Shown: positions 52,252 through 60,731, counted from the first letter of the stretch. The stretch is 64,000 nt of DNA from Polaribacter litorisediminis (GCF_019968605.1 NZ_CP082966.1:4143501-4207500), one strand, 5' to 3'. Notes: a model not told the origin generated them from the letters alone. Translations and numbers: made by a program.

Positions 52252-52797
52252 ATGAAAGAAATAATTGAAAGAATTTTAGAGAAATTAAATACGCTAGAAA
52301 AAGAAGATTTTTATACAGAATATGAGTCTAATAATAAAAAATACAATTACATAACAGATTTTATAAAAACACTTTTTGGTCAAGAAGGAGAAAAGTTAGG
52401 TTATGAATCTGCAGCTCACGAGAATCGTTTTGCCTATAAAGATTTTGAATATAATGAAAGAGAATGGATGTTCGATTTTGTTTGGTATAAAATGAGTGAT
52501 ACGAATGATCAAGTTATGTTAAGTGTTCCTTTAGTTTTAGAAAGCGAATTAAGTAATAAAAGTTTTGGGGGATTAAAAGTTGATTTTGATAAGCTTTTAG
52601 TAGCTTCAGACTCTGATAAAGTTTTTGTTACCTCCTATGACTATCGAAATGAAGAGGAACTAAAAAAGAAAGAAGAATATATTCAAAAGGCAATTAATAA
52701 CTATAATTCATTTAAAGCTGATGAAACTTTATATTTGATTATTTGGGATGAAAATGATACGGGTAAATTTTATTTCAAAGAATTTAAAAAACAATAA
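52252..52797 (+). CDS. Unknown protein, gene 2 of duplicated cassette (copy 1), possible PD-(D/E)XK nuclease fold
   Basis: A 181-residue soluble protein. A helical start (KEIIERILEKLN, then a segment ending FIKTLFGQEGEKLGY) is followed by strand segments with Asp75 (WMFDFVWY), then 21 residues later E97-S-E99 (VPLVLESEL), and later DFDKLLVASDSDKVFV. An Asp strand followed by an E-x-K/E strand is the layout of the PD-(D/E)XK nuclease core; BamHI likewise uses E-x-E. This is a pattern match, not proof. The copy-2 protein has E-x-K in place of E-x-E. The target is unknown. Confidence 0.65.
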   Translation: MKEIIERILEKLNTLEKEDFYTEYESNNKKYNYITDFIKTLFGQEGEKLGYESAAHENRFAYKDFEYNEREWMFDFVWYKMSDTNDQVMLSVPLVLESELSNKSFGGLKVDFDKLLVASDSDKVFVTSYDYRNEEELKKKEEYIQKAINNYNSFKADETLYLIIWDENDTGKFYFKEFKKQ

Positions 52798-52830
52798 TTA
52801 TGTAAGTTTAAATCAAATAAAAACTTATAA

Positions 52831-52870
52831 ATATCCTACAAGATTCAGAAAATCTTGTAGGATATTTTAT
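52831..52870 (+). terminator. Terminator after cassette copy 1
   Basis: A perfect 15-bp stem (52831-52845 ATATCCTACAAGATT; 52851-52865) with a 5-nt loop, followed by a T-rich run. It separates the two cassette copies. A related hairpin with CCTAC/GTAGG follows copy 2. Confidence 0.8.
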
Positions 52871-52871
52871 T

Positions 52872-52893
52872 TCAAGCCGTTTTTGACGTCTCA
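52872..52893 (+). repeat. 22-bp direct repeat, copy 2 (before cassette copy 2)
   Basis: Identical to 51785-51806, and again starts 57 bp before the first ATG of the cassette (52929). The flanking sequence to the ATG is only loosely similar, so the 22-bp block is under constraint or recent. Confidence 0.9.
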
Positions 52894-52928
52894 TACTCTC
52901 TACTAAAATTAATTAAAAAATAAATAAT

Positions 52929-53330
52929 ATGGAACTATTTTATGACAGATTACACTATAACAATTTACTAGATATTTTAAAAAGAAATAAACTAGCAAGA
53001 GAATCTTTAGTTTACATGGTCGATTTTAAAAGACATAAAGATTTAGAAATTAAACCAAAAAGATATTCAATTGAAATTTATAATAAAGATGTTTCTGTTG
53101 TAATCTATCTTTTTAATGGCTGTGTGTATGATGAATATATTGAAGTTAAGCAACAGTTAAATTGTTACATTATAGATTTTAGCCTTTACATATCAGGTCT
53201 TCATAATACAGAGTTTGGAGATTATAATAGAGTAAAATACATAAATATAAATGCATGGATAAATCTAATGATTGAATTTTCAGAAGATAGCTTTTGTCAA
53301 GATTTAAAAAAACTGAAAAAATTATTGTAA
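52929..53330 (+). CDS. Unknown protein, gene 1 of duplicated cassette (copy 2)
   Basis: A 133-residue soluble protein, a paralogue of the one at 51842. Conserved: MELFYDRL, DILKRNKLARE and VDFKRHKDLEIK in the first 45 residues; the middle differs (LFNGCVYDEYIEVKQQLNCY). The DNA here is especially AT-rich compared with hflX, which may hint at transfer. It is 2 nt upstream of its partner. No function is assigned. Confidence 0.72.
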   Translation: MELFYDRLHYNNLLDILKRNKLARESLVYMVDFKRHKDLEIKPKRYSIEIYNKDVSVVIYLFNGCVYDEYIEVKQQLNCYIIDFSLYISGLHNTEFGDYNRVKYININAWINLMIEFSEDSFCQDLKKLKKLL

Positions 53331-53332
53331 AA

Positions 53333-53845
53333 ATGAGAGAAATAATTAGAGAAATTATAGAAGATTTAAATATCGAAGTTAATTACCAACAATATAATTT
53401 GAGAAACCAAAGTGATTTTTATATTAATGAAGTTATTAAAACTCTTTTTGCTACAAAAGGAACGAAACTAGGATATAAAAATGCATCTAAAAAAAATATT
53501 TTAGCAAATTTAGATTTTCTATTTGATGATGTAGTTGCTCAATTCGATTTGGAATGGTTTAAATTAGTTGAGGAAGATAATTTATCTATAAAAACTGTTT
53601 CTTTGGTTTTAGAATCAAAATTAGATAGCTATGATTTTGATGAATTTAAATTGGATTTCACCAAATTTATAGAAGAAAAAAATGCTACTAAAGTTTTTGT
53701 AACTTTAAATAAATCTATTAAAGAAAAAGTGAAATTTATCCAAAAATTAATAGATGATAATATCTTTTTTTCACTAAATGACAATTTATATTTAATAATT
53801 TATTGTCAGAGTGAAAATGGTGAATTTTTATTAAAAGAATTTTAA
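53333..53845 (+). CDS. Unknown protein, gene 2 of duplicated cassette (copy 2), possible PD-(D/E)XK nuclease fold
   Basis: A 170-residue paralogue of the protein at 52252. Start at the ATG 53333, because MREIIREII aligns with the copy-1 start; the frame's earlier TTG would overlap the upstream gene. It has Asp72 (FDLEW) and, 21 residues later, E94-S-K96 (SLVLESKL), i.e. the standard E-x-K motif of PD-(D/E)XK enzymes. Helix FYINEVIKTLF and DFTKFIEEKNATKVFV align with copy 1. Enzyme activity is not demonstrated by this alone. Confidence 0.65.
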   Translation: MREIIREIIEDLNIEVNYQQYNLRNQSDFYINEVIKTLFATKGTKLGYKNASKKNILANLDFLFDDVVAQFDLEWFKLVEEDNLSIKTVSLVLESKLDSYDFDEFKLDFTKFIEEKNATKVFVTLNKSIKEKVKFIQKLIDDNIFFSLNDNLYLIIYCQSENGEFLLKEF

Positions 53846-53856
53846 AAACAATAATT

Positions 53857-53898
53857 TAATTTTCCTACGAGGTTTTTTTTACTTTGTAGGAAAAAATT
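53857..53898 (+). terminator. Hairpin after cassette copy 2
   Basis: TTTCCTAC (53861-53868) pairs with GTAGGAAA (53886-53893), with an inner GAGGTTTTTTTTACTTT loop. Like the copy-1 hairpin it uses CCTAC/GTAGG arms, but it is imperfect. It also lies against the convergent CNNM gene's end. Confidence 0.5.
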
Positions 53899-55012
53899 AT
53901 TTCTCTTTTCTATTTCTAATGATATCCATTTTTTTGGCACGAGCTTTCCAAGATTTTCTTGCATGCGCTTGTAAATCTTCAACAGAGTCGCTTTCGTCCA
54001 TAATTTCTAAACCAAGCAAAGTTTCTATAACGTCTTCTTGAGAAACGAGTCCGCTTACAGATCCATATTCATCTACAACCAAGGCAATATGTTCTTTTTC
54101 TTTAATTAATTGATCAAATAAATCAGGAATTGATGAATCTCTATCGGTAATGATGATATCTCTTTTAATAGAGGCTAAAGTATCCTCTCCTTTTCCGTTA
54201 ATAATAGCTTCTAAGAGATTATTCTTTAAAAAATAACCCGTTACTTCGTCAGGGTTTTCATTAAAAACGGGAATTCTAGAAAAACGCAAGTTTTTATGTT
54301 CATTATAAAAAGAGGCTATGGTTTGGCTTTCATCAGCAATTTCTAAAATGATTCGTGGCGTCATGACATCATTTACTTTTATCTTCTTAAAACCTAAAAG
54401 ATTTCTAATTACCTTACTTTCGTTTTCTTTAAAAACACCATCTTTCTCAGCCATTTCTGTCATCACCAAAAAGCCTTCTCTACTTAAAACACTTCCATGA
54501 CCTTTGCCACCAATCAATTTTGTAGTTAATTGTAAAATCCATAAAATACCCGTGTATTTTAACGGAAAAATCATCAATTTTAAAGTTGTTGCTGTAAAAT
54601 TAGCTAACTGTTTCCAATACGTTGCGCCAATTGTTTTAGGTATAATTTCTGATGCTACTAAAATTAAAATAGTCATCACAGTAGATACGATACCCACCAT
54701 GACATCTTCTGTAATTTTAATTCCTAAAATACTTTTTTCAACGATTCCGTACATTTCTGCGTAGGCAATTTTTGCTTGAACACCCACTAAAATTGCACCC
54801 ACGGTATGTGCAATTGTATTGATCGTTAAAATAGCAATTAAAGGTTTGTCTACATCTCTTTTTAAAATCTCTAATTCGGTTGCATACTCAAGTCCTTCAT
54901 TTTTTTTAAGATTGATAAAAGTAGGTGTTATACTCAATAACACAGCTTCTAAAATAGAACACAAAAATGAAAAAAATATAGAAACGATTGCGTAAATTAT
55001 TAATATTGTCAT
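53897..55012 (-). CDS. CNNM/CBS-domain membrane protein (CorB/CorC type)
   Basis: A 371-residue protein with an N-terminal CNNM (DUF21) membrane domain of about four helices (about residues 1-180) and two CBS domains (about 200-345; for example VNDVMTPRI and HIALVVDEYGSVSGLVSQEDVIE, given in part). Relatives are linked to magnesium/cobalt efflux or to haemolysin-type naming without haemolysis. The C-terminal CorC_HlyC extension is missing or very short. Substrate not determined. It is transcribed towards the duplicated cassette. Confidence 0.9.
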   Translation of the reverse strand: MTILIIYAIVSIFFSFLCSILEAVLLSITPTFINLKKNEGLEYATELEILKRDVDKPLIAILTINTIAHTVGAILVGVQAKIAYAEMYGIVEKSILGIKITEDVMVGIVSTVMTILILVASEIIPKTIGATYWKQLANFTATTLKLMIFPLKYTGILWILQLTTKLIGGKGHGSVLSREGFLVMTEMAEKDGVFKENESKVIRNLLGFKKIKVNDVMTPRIILEIADESQTIASFYNEHKNLRFSRIPVFNENPDEVTGYFLKNNLLEAIINGKGEDTLASIKRDIIITDRDSSIPDLFDQLIKEKEHIALVVDEYGSVSGLVSQEDVIETLLGLEIMDESDSVEDLQAHARKSWKARAKKMDIIRNRKEK

Positions 55013-55047
55013 TAACAGAATTTTAGAATGTAAAAATACGGAAAATA

Positions 55048-55074
55048 AAAAACCTCAAAAGTTTCTTGAGGTTT
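55048..55074 (-). terminator. Terminator after DUF3078 genes
   Basis: On the minus strand AAACCTCAA pairs with TTGAGGTTT around GAAACTT, followed by TTTTATTTT. It lies about 25 bp past the DUF3078 stop at 55100. Confidence 0.8.
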
Positions 55075-55099
55075 ATAAAATATTATTTTTTAAGTTTTT

Positions 55100-56017
55100 T
55101 TAGAGTGAGTAACTGACACCAAATAACCAATAAGATTGTATTTTGTTGTCTATAGAACCAAAATTAGCCGTTGTATCTGTAATTAAAGCATTGTTTAAAG
55201 CTTCTTGTTTGTTGTTACGTAAACCAAAATCGAAACCCAAACCTATTCCTTTCCATAGTTTGTAACCAAAAGAATTCGTCCAGTTCCAGTTGTTTAAGTT
55301 AGAGTCTTTATAACTTTGAAACATAGAAAAATTTGATTTTATACTTATTTTATGATGCGTTGCTGTATAATCAGCCACTAATTTAGCACCTGGAGAAGAA
55401 GTAAAAATACTTTTACCCCTACTAAAAATGGCATTGTAGTTACCAGGATGCATTACAACGACTAATCTACTGGTTGGTGTCCAGGTAAAACCAACACCAA
55501 AATCTAAAAAACCTGGGTTATTAAAGTTATCTATTAGCGTGGTTCGGTATTCGCCTAAAGCAGAAAGCTCCCATTTTTTATTCAATCTTCTACCATACAA
55601 AGAAGTTAGTGTAAATACATCTGTTGCTGTTTCAAAATCTTCATCACCAGTTTTAGATTCATCATCTAGTTTAACCCAGCCAAGATTGATAGCTCCTGAG
55701 TTTCTCCAAAAGAATTTTTCTTCAATTAAATTAGCAAAAGCATTTACAGAAACACCAATGTTTCCTGCAGATGCATTGGGGGCTGTTCTAGAGTACCAAT
55801 TGTTAAAACCAGATAAACTTGCGCCTATAGTTCCAAAAGCACCTTTTTTCCAACCCGGAAGCGCATCTATTTTTTTCTGCAAAGCTTTTACTTCACCTTG
55901 TAATTTTGCAATTGCTTCTTTTTTAGGAGCTTGTTCTTTTTTTAATTCTTCTGCTGTTTGCGCTTTTGCAGAATAGCCAATACATATCAATACAATTAAA
56001 ATTAATAGTTTTTTCAT
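55100..56017 (-). CDS. DUF3078 family outer-membrane-like protein
   Basis: A 305-residue exported protein with a signal peptide ending S-A-K-A-Q-T (about residue 20), a coiled-coil-like segment (about 25-55, K-L-Q-G-E-V-K-A-L-Q-K) and a strand-rich part (about 60-305) with the DUF3078 mark SGFNNWYSRTAPNASAGN. It probably forms an outer-membrane beta-barrel. It sits 60 bp from another DUF3078 gene, with which it is paralogous. Function unknown. Confidence 0.85.
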   Translation of the reverse strand: MKKLLILIVLICIGYSAKAQTAEELKKEQAPKKEAIAKLQGEVKALQKKIDALPGWKKGAFGTIGASLSGFNNWYSRTAPNASAGNIGVSVNAFANLIEEKFFWRNSGAINLGWVKLDDESKTGDEDFETATDVFTLTSLYGRRLNKKWELSALGEYRTTLIDNFNNPGFLDFGVGFTWTPTSRLVVVMHPGNYNAIFSRGKSIFTSSPGAKLVADYTATHHKISIKSNFSMFQSYKDSNLNNWNWTNSFGYKLWKGIGLGFDFGLRNNKQEALNNALITDTTANFGSIDNKIQSYWLFGVSYSL

Positions 56018-56077
56018 TTGATGTTGATGTTTTATTAAAGTATGTAAAAATACACTTTTGTAATTAAGACAACAATA

Positions 56078-56941
56078 TTATTGATACGTCACTTTTTCAT
56101 GGAAACTATAATTAAGTCCCATACCAAATAGTTGTCTAAATTGAAGGTGGCTAGAAGAGTCATCATCAAAAATTGCATGGAAAGTCATGTGCATTTTAAT
56201 ATGATCATTTACTTTAAAACGTATGTTTGTTTGGTAATCGGTATCTACATTCCCTACGTTTGCTAAATAATCGGTGTATAGGGTAAGGATATTTTCCATT
56301 TCTATATTCTCCATGAGGCTAAACTTGTAATAAGAAGATAAGTTAAAACCCAAACTAAAAGCAGTATTTTTGCCTTCTTCAACACCAAATTTACCAGAAA
56401 AAAAGTCGTTTACTAACGTATATCTTGCCGTTGCAGGAGCAATATTGACATTTAAATTATCAGATTTTTTCCACAACATACCTGGTCCAAATGTTAAATA
56501 TGCAGGAGAAAAGAAATTTGAAACGGATACTTTTGGGTCTTTTCTATAATCAAAACCTTCCGTATATTGAGTTCTAAAATTAGCAATAAATGAAAAAAAC
56601 CAATAGGTTGAAGTTTTGTAACCAAATAAAGAATTTAGTTCAAAACGATCATCTGTTTTTCTTAATCCATTTTCACTTAAATGACTTAAGCCATATCCAG
56701 AAATTAATCTAGTATCCCAGTTAACATTGTTTTTTTTATAATTAAAATCGTAGTTTATATTGATGTTTCCGGCAACAGTGTTCTCTCCCCCAGAAGCCCA
56801 ATTAGAAAAAGAAGATTGGTTAAAGATAAAAGCGAATCTACCATGAATTTTCCATTTTGGTTTTGGTAATGTATCATTTTTCTTTTGTGAAGAAACGCTA
56901 AAAGAAAGTAAAATAAAAAAAAGGAGGACTGTTTTCTTCAA
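56078..56941 (-). CDS. DUF3078 family outer-membrane-like protein
   Basis: A 287-residue exported protein with a signal peptide (about residues 1-18, ending VSSQ) and a strand-rich body with SSFSNWASGGENTVAGNINI, the DUF3078 signature. It lacks the coiled-coil segment of the neighbouring copy. The C-terminus ends in alternating aromatic residues as in beta-barrels. It is upstream of the other DUF3078 gene, giving a tandem pair. Ligand or transport role unknown. Confidence 0.85.
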   Translation of the reverse strand: MKKTVLLFFILLSFSVSSQKKNDTLPKPKWKIHGRFAFIFNQSSFSNWASGGENTVAGNININYDFNYKKNNVNWDTRLISGYGLSHLSENGLRKTDDRFELNSLFGYKTSTYWFFSFIANFRTQYTEGFDYRKDPKVSVSNFFSPAYLTFGPGMLWKKSDNLNVNIAPATARYTLVNDFFSGKFGVEEGKNTAFSLGFNLSSYYKFSLMENIEMENILTLYTDYLANVGNVDTDYQTNIRFKVNDHIKMHMTFHAIFDDDSSSHLQFRQLFGMGLNYSFHEKVTYQ

Positions 56942-56993
56942 AAAGTTACAATTTTATGAAGTCAAAAATAAGATTATCTGCTTAAAATTAAAA

Positions 56994-57503
56994 TTATTTT
57001 TTTGCTTTGTATAAAGGTACTGTAGAGCAAGCTTCACCAAACATAATAGATTTAGCAATAGGTTGCAGTTTTTCTATAAGAAAGGCATAGGCACTATTGG
57101 GTATTGGTTTTTCTGCACAACCTTTAATGATTACGGGTTTGTTTGTAAAATCTCTAAAGTCTATGAACCCCATTAATTCTTGATAAATAACAGTTTCTAA
57201 TAATTCTAAATTACCAATAACAACTTTTTTGGCAAAAGGAATTAATTCTGCTGTAATTAACATAAATGCCCAAGAAGGTATAATGGCATCTACAGAGCAA
57301 GTAACGGCAACAAATGTATTTTTATATTGAGACCAATCATGATTTTTAACAGATAATCTAAAATCTTTTTCCTTCAGAATAATTTCATGAAACAGCCAAT
57401 CTTTAATATCAAACAAAATTCTTGATCCTTCAGGATAAATTTCTTCTAAATCAAAAGTTTTAAGCGGACTTTTGTTTACTCTATTTACAATTTCTTCTTG
57501 CAT
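56994..57503 (-). CDS. DUF2480 family protein
   Basis: A 169-residue soluble protein of the Bacteroidota DUF2480 family. Recognised by LKTFDLEEIYPEG near residue 15, WLFHEIILKEKDFR, the VDAIIPSWAFMLI segment (about 72-84) and a terminal GEACSTVPLYK. It has conserved cysteines near the end (VIIKGCAEKPIP, GEACS). DUF2480 genes often occur near SUF genes, as here (sufE and DUF59 lie 214 bp upstream), which hints at an iron-sulfur link; the function is not established. Confidence 0.85.
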   Translation of the reverse strand: MQEEIVNRVNKSPLKTFDLEEIYPEGSRILFDIKDWLFHEIILKEKDFRLSVKNHDWSQYKNTFVAVTCSVDAIIPSWAFMLITAELIPFAKKVVIGNLELLETVIYQELMGFIDFRDFTNKPVIIKGCAEKPIPNSAYAFLIEKLQPIAKSIMFGEACSTVPLYKAKK

Positions 57504-57594
57504 TTTTTTGAGGTCTTAAAGTTTATAGCATTAAATTAAAAAAAATATTAAAATTAAAAAGTATCATTATAAATAATCTTATTAAATAAATAGA

Positions 57595-57630
57595 CTTGTC
57601 GAAGTAGTATAGGTAAAAATCTTCGACAGG
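57595..57630. repeat. Palindromic extragenic repeat, degenerate copy
   Basis: CTTGTCGAAG (57595-57604) and CTTCGACAGG (57621-57630), a shorter and imperfect version of the palindrome at 15061-15110. It lies between the DUF2480 and DUF59 genes. Confidence 0.65.
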
Positions 57631-57716
57631 TTCTAACTGAAAAATATTCAGTAAATTATTGTTATCAAAACTTCAAAAAACAAGAATATATATTACTTAA
57701 TTTTCTAGTTTTAATA

Positions 57717-58037
57717 CTAAAGCATTCCCAATTCTAACTTCGCTTCCTCGCTCATCATTTCTGATGTCCAAGTGGGGTCGAAGGTAATTTCTACTTCACA
57801 CTCTTTAATTTCTTTTAAAGACTTTACTTTGTCTTCTACATCTCTTGGCAAACTTTCTGCAACAGGGCAGTTAGGCGATGTTAATGTCATTAATATTTTT
57901 GCATTATTTTCTTCGGATACAAAAACATCGTAAATTAATCCTAATTCGTAAATATCTACAGGGATTTCAGGATCATAAATAGTTTTTAAAACACGTATAA
58001 TTTTATCACCAATTTCATCTAATTCTTTATCTGTCAT
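57717..58037 (-). CDS. DUF59/MIP18 family protein (SufT-like)
   Basis: A 106-residue DUF59 protein linked to iron-sulfur cluster assembly or transfer. Signatures: DPEIPVDIYELGLIYDV (about residues 22-38), LTSPNCPVAESLP with its conserved Cys (about 67-79), and FDPTWTSEMMSEEAK near the end. Such proteins appear within SUF operons; here it follows sufE by 1 nt, so co-transcription supports that role. Exact client proteins unknown. Confidence 0.92.
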   Translation of the reverse strand: MTDKELDEIGDKIIRVLKTIYDPEIPVDIYELGLIYDVFVSEENNAKILMTLTSPNCPVAESLPRDVEDKVKSLKEIKECEVEITFDPTWTSEMMSEEAKLELGML

Positions 58038-58038
58038 T

Positions 58039-58464
58039 TTAATTTGCTAATTTAGTTTGTTGTGCAATTGCATACATTTTTATTTGTTTTACCATAGAAA
58101 CCAAACCATTTGCTCTGGTTGGAGATAAATGTTCTTTTAGACCTATTTCATCAATAAAAGTAGTTTCTGCGGTTAAAATATCATTAGGTTTCTGACCAGA
58201 ATATACTCGCAATAATAATGCCGCAATTCCTTTTGTTAAAATAGCATCACTATCTGCTGTATATTTAATGACATCATTTTCTAATTCAGAGAATAGCCAA
58301 ACCTTCGATTGGCAACCCTTAATTAAATTTTCATCTAATTTATACTGATCTTCTATAATAGGTAGAGATTTACCAAGTTCTATAATATATTCATAACGAT
58401 CCATCCAATCATCAAACATAGAAAACTCATCAATAATTTCTTCTTGTATTTCTTTGATAGTCAT
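58039..58464 (-). CDS. sufE: Cysteine desulfuration protein SufE
   Basis: A 141-residue protein that accepts sulfur from the cysteine desulfurase SufS and passes it to the SufBCD scaffold. The persulfide Cys is in ENLIKGCQSKVWL (about residue 51), and the C-terminal helix with R-A-N-G-L-V-S-M is typical. SufS and SufBCD are not in this window. It is the first gene of a two-gene unit with DUF59 and is read from a box at 58514-58521. Confidence 0.95.
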   Translation of the reverse strand: MTIKEIQEEIIDEFSMFDDWMDRYEYIIELGKSLPIIEDQYKLDENLIKGCQSKVWLFSELENDVIKYTADSDAILTKGIAALLLRVYSGQKPNDILTAETTFIDEIGLKEHLSPTRANGLVSMVKQIKMYAIAQQTKLAN

Positions 58465-58513
58465 TTTTAAAACTTATTTTTGCGGTATTGTAAACACCTT
58501 TTTTATAAAGGTG

Positions 58514-58521
58514 CAAAAATA
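58514..58521 (-). promoter_or_regulatory. -7 promoter box for sufE
   Basis: Reads TATTTTTG on the minus strand, matching TAnnTTTG, 50 nt upstream of the ATG at 58464. Confidence 0.45.
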
Positions 58522-58637
58522 CGAAAAAAAGCATGAACGGTGCTTTTTTAATTAGAAAGTAAATAGTTATTAACATATTAAATTCCTTTCCGAACCTTTC
58601 TTAAAAAGGGTTAAAATGGGAAGTTTAAGAAGGGCTT

Positions 58638-59564
58638 ATGAGTAAATTATTAGCAGTTGGTACTGTAGCATTTGACGCAATTGAAACTCCTTTTGGTAAA
58701 ACAGATAAAATTCTTGGAGGTTCCGGAACTTTTGTAGGTTTGGCTTCAAGTCAGTTTGGTGTAAAAACTGGAGTTGTTTCTGTGGTTGGTGGAGATTTTC
58801 CACAATCGTATTTGGATATGATGAATACCAGAGGAATCAATACAGATGGTGTTGAAATTATTAAAGAAGGAAAAACATTTTTCTGGAGTGGTAAATATCA
58901 TAATGATATGAATTCCCGAGATACTTTAATTACAGAGTTAAATGTACTAGAGAATTTTAAACCTTTAGTTCCCGAAGATTTTAAAGACGCTAGTATCGTA
59001 ATGTTAGGTAATTTACATCCTTTAGTACAGGCATCTGTATTAGACCAAATGAAAGAAAGACCAAAGTTAGTTGTTTTAGATACGATGAACTTCTGGATGG
59101 ATATTGCTTTGGCTGATTTGCACACCATTTTAAAAAGAGTGGATGTTATTACGATTAATGACGAAGAAGCTCGCCAATTATCAGGAGAATATTCTTTGGT
59201 AAACGCAGCAAAGAAAATTCATGAAATGGGTCCGAAATATGTGGTGATAAAAAAAGGGGAACACGGCGCTTTATTATTCAATGAGGGTAATATGTTTTTT
59301 GCACCGGCATTGCCTTTGGCAGAGGTTTTTGATCCAACGGGAGCAGGAGATACGTTTGCAGGTGGTTTTTGTGGTTATTTAGCCATGACTAACAATGTTT
59401 CTTTTGAAAACATGAAAAATGCCATTATTTACGGTTCTAATTTGGCTTCGTTTTGTGTAGAAAAATTTGGCACAGAACGCATGCAAGAATTAACGGCAGA
59501 TGAAGTTAGAATACGCTTGCAGTCTTTTAAAGAACTAACACAATTTGATATAGAAATCTCATAA
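58638..59564 (+). CDS. PfkB-family sugar/nucleoside kinase
   Basis: A 308-residue kinase of the ribokinase/PfkB family. The N-terminal VGTVAFDAIETPFG and GGSGTFVG match the substrate side; the anion-hole and catalytic signature DPTGAGDTFAGGF (about residues 232-244, catalytic Asp in G-A-G-D) is complete. Substrate is not determined; the position two genes upstream of purF is compatible with, but does not prove, a link to nucleotide metabolism. Ends at a terminator that overlaps its stop. Confidence 0.88.
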   Translation: MSKLLAVGTVAFDAIETPFGKTDKILGGSGTFVGLASSQFGVKTGVVSVVGGDFPQSYLDMMNTRGINTDGVEIIKEGKTFFWSGKYHNDMNSRDTLITELNVLENFKPLVPEDFKDASIVMLGNLHPLVQASVLDQMKERPKLVVLDTMNFWMDIALADLHTILKRVDVITINDEEARQLSGEYSLVNAAKKIHEMGPKYVVIKKGEHGALLFNEGNMFFAPALPLAEVFDPTGAGDTFAGGFCGYLAMTNNVSFENMKNAIIYGSNLASFCVEKFGTERMQELTADEVRIRLQSFKELTQFDIEIS

Positions 59565-59565
59565 A

Positions 59566-59598
59566 AAAAAATCCGCGTTTAAACTCGCGGATTTTTTA
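59566..59598 (+). terminator. Terminator after the PfkB kinase
   Basis: AAAAATCCGCG pairs with CGCGGATTTTT around TTTAAACT, with T-run. It ends 11 nt before the next ATG (59610), so the acyltransferase may depend on read-through or a promoter inside the hairpin. Confidence 0.88.
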
Positions 59599-59609
59599 TT
59601 GCATATATA

Positions 59610-60731
59610 ATGATACAAAATGGTAAACTTTACTTTCCTAATCTAAATGGTTTACGGTTTATTGCGGCATTTTTTGTTATTATCAATCATACAGAACAAT
59701 TAAAGGTTTTCTTTAAAGTAGGTACTGGAGTTGTTAGCGATTTTGCAAAAAATATTGGAAAATTGGGTGTAATGCTATTTTTTGTTTTAAGCGGATTTTT
59801 AATTACGTATTTGTTATTATCAGAAGAACGATTAACCGGAGTTATAAATACCAAAAAATTCTATTTTAGAAGGTTTTTAAGAATATTACCGCTCTATTTT
59901 TTTGTGGTAGTTTTGGTTTTTTTTGTAATTCAGAATTTTTCTTTCTGGGATATTCCAGGTTTAAAAGACCCAATTGATACTAATTTTGTGCCCATAATTT
60001 TTTTACATATTTTTTTAGTTCCTAATATGGCAACTGCTATTTACGGATTTATACCTTATATAGCACAAGCTTGGTCTATAGGCACAGAAGAACAATCTTA
60101 CTTAATTTGGCCACTTTTACTTAAAAAATTTAAAGCGAACAGAATGTTTTTAATGATTGGCATTATCATATTTCATTTTTTGGTAACAGTTTTGTTATCT
60201 AATAAGTTGAATTTGCCAATTCCCTATAAAGAAATAATTCATAAGTTTTGGTTTCATTTTAATATTGATGTTATTGCAATTGGTAGTATTTTTGCAATAG
60301 TATTACTAGCTAAAAATAAGATTTTGAAATTTATTTTAAATACAAAATTCTTTTATGCTACAGTACTTTTAACGGTTTTGCTTTTACTTTTGGCTATAAG
60401 AATACCCTATTTTCATTATCAATTCTACTCTGTGCTATTTGGTATTGTTATTCTCAATTTGGCTGCCAATAAAAAATTGAAAAACGTTTTGGAGTGTAAG
60501 GTATTTAATTATTTAGGAAAAATTTCTTACGGAATTTACATGTATCATTTTATTGTTTTAATTCCTGTTTTAGTGTTTGTTTCTTATCTAAATATAAACA
60601 ACAATATTATAATCTATTTTTTAATACTATCAATTACAATAGCAATATCATCAATTTCATATCATTATTTTGAAAATTATTTCTTGAAAAAGAAATCTAA
60701 ATTTTCAATCATAAAAAGTGGTGAGAAATAA
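59610..60731 (+). CDS. Acyltransferase 3 family protein (OafA/YrhL-like)
   Basis: A 373-residue membrane acyltransferase with about ten helices. The catalytic histidine is in FFVIINHTEQL (about residue 26), and the R-x10-H type loop (FYFRRFLRILPLYF) is present (about 84-97). Such enzymes O-acetylate cell-surface polysaccharides; the C-terminal SGNH domain of the long OafA type is absent. The modified glycan is unknown. It is just after the kinase's terminator. Confidence 0.88.
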   Translation: MIQNGKLYFPNLNGLRFIAAFFVIINHTEQLKVFFKVGTGVVSDFAKNIGKLGVMLFFVLSGFLITYLLLSEERLTGVINTKKFYFRRFLRILPLYFFVVVLVFFVIQNFSFWDIPGLKDPIDTNFVPIIFLHIFLVPNMATAIYGFIPYIAQAWSIGTEEQSYLIWPLLLKKFKANRMFLMIGIIIFHFLVTVLLSNKLNLPIPYKEIIHKFWFHFNIDVIAIGSIFAIVLLAKNKILKFILNTKFFYATVLLTVLLLLLAIRIPYFHYQFYSVLFGIVILNLAANKKLKNVLECKVFNYLGKISYGIYMYHFIVLIPVLVFVSYLNINNNIIIYFLILSITIAISSISYHYFENYFLKKKSKFSIIKSGEK

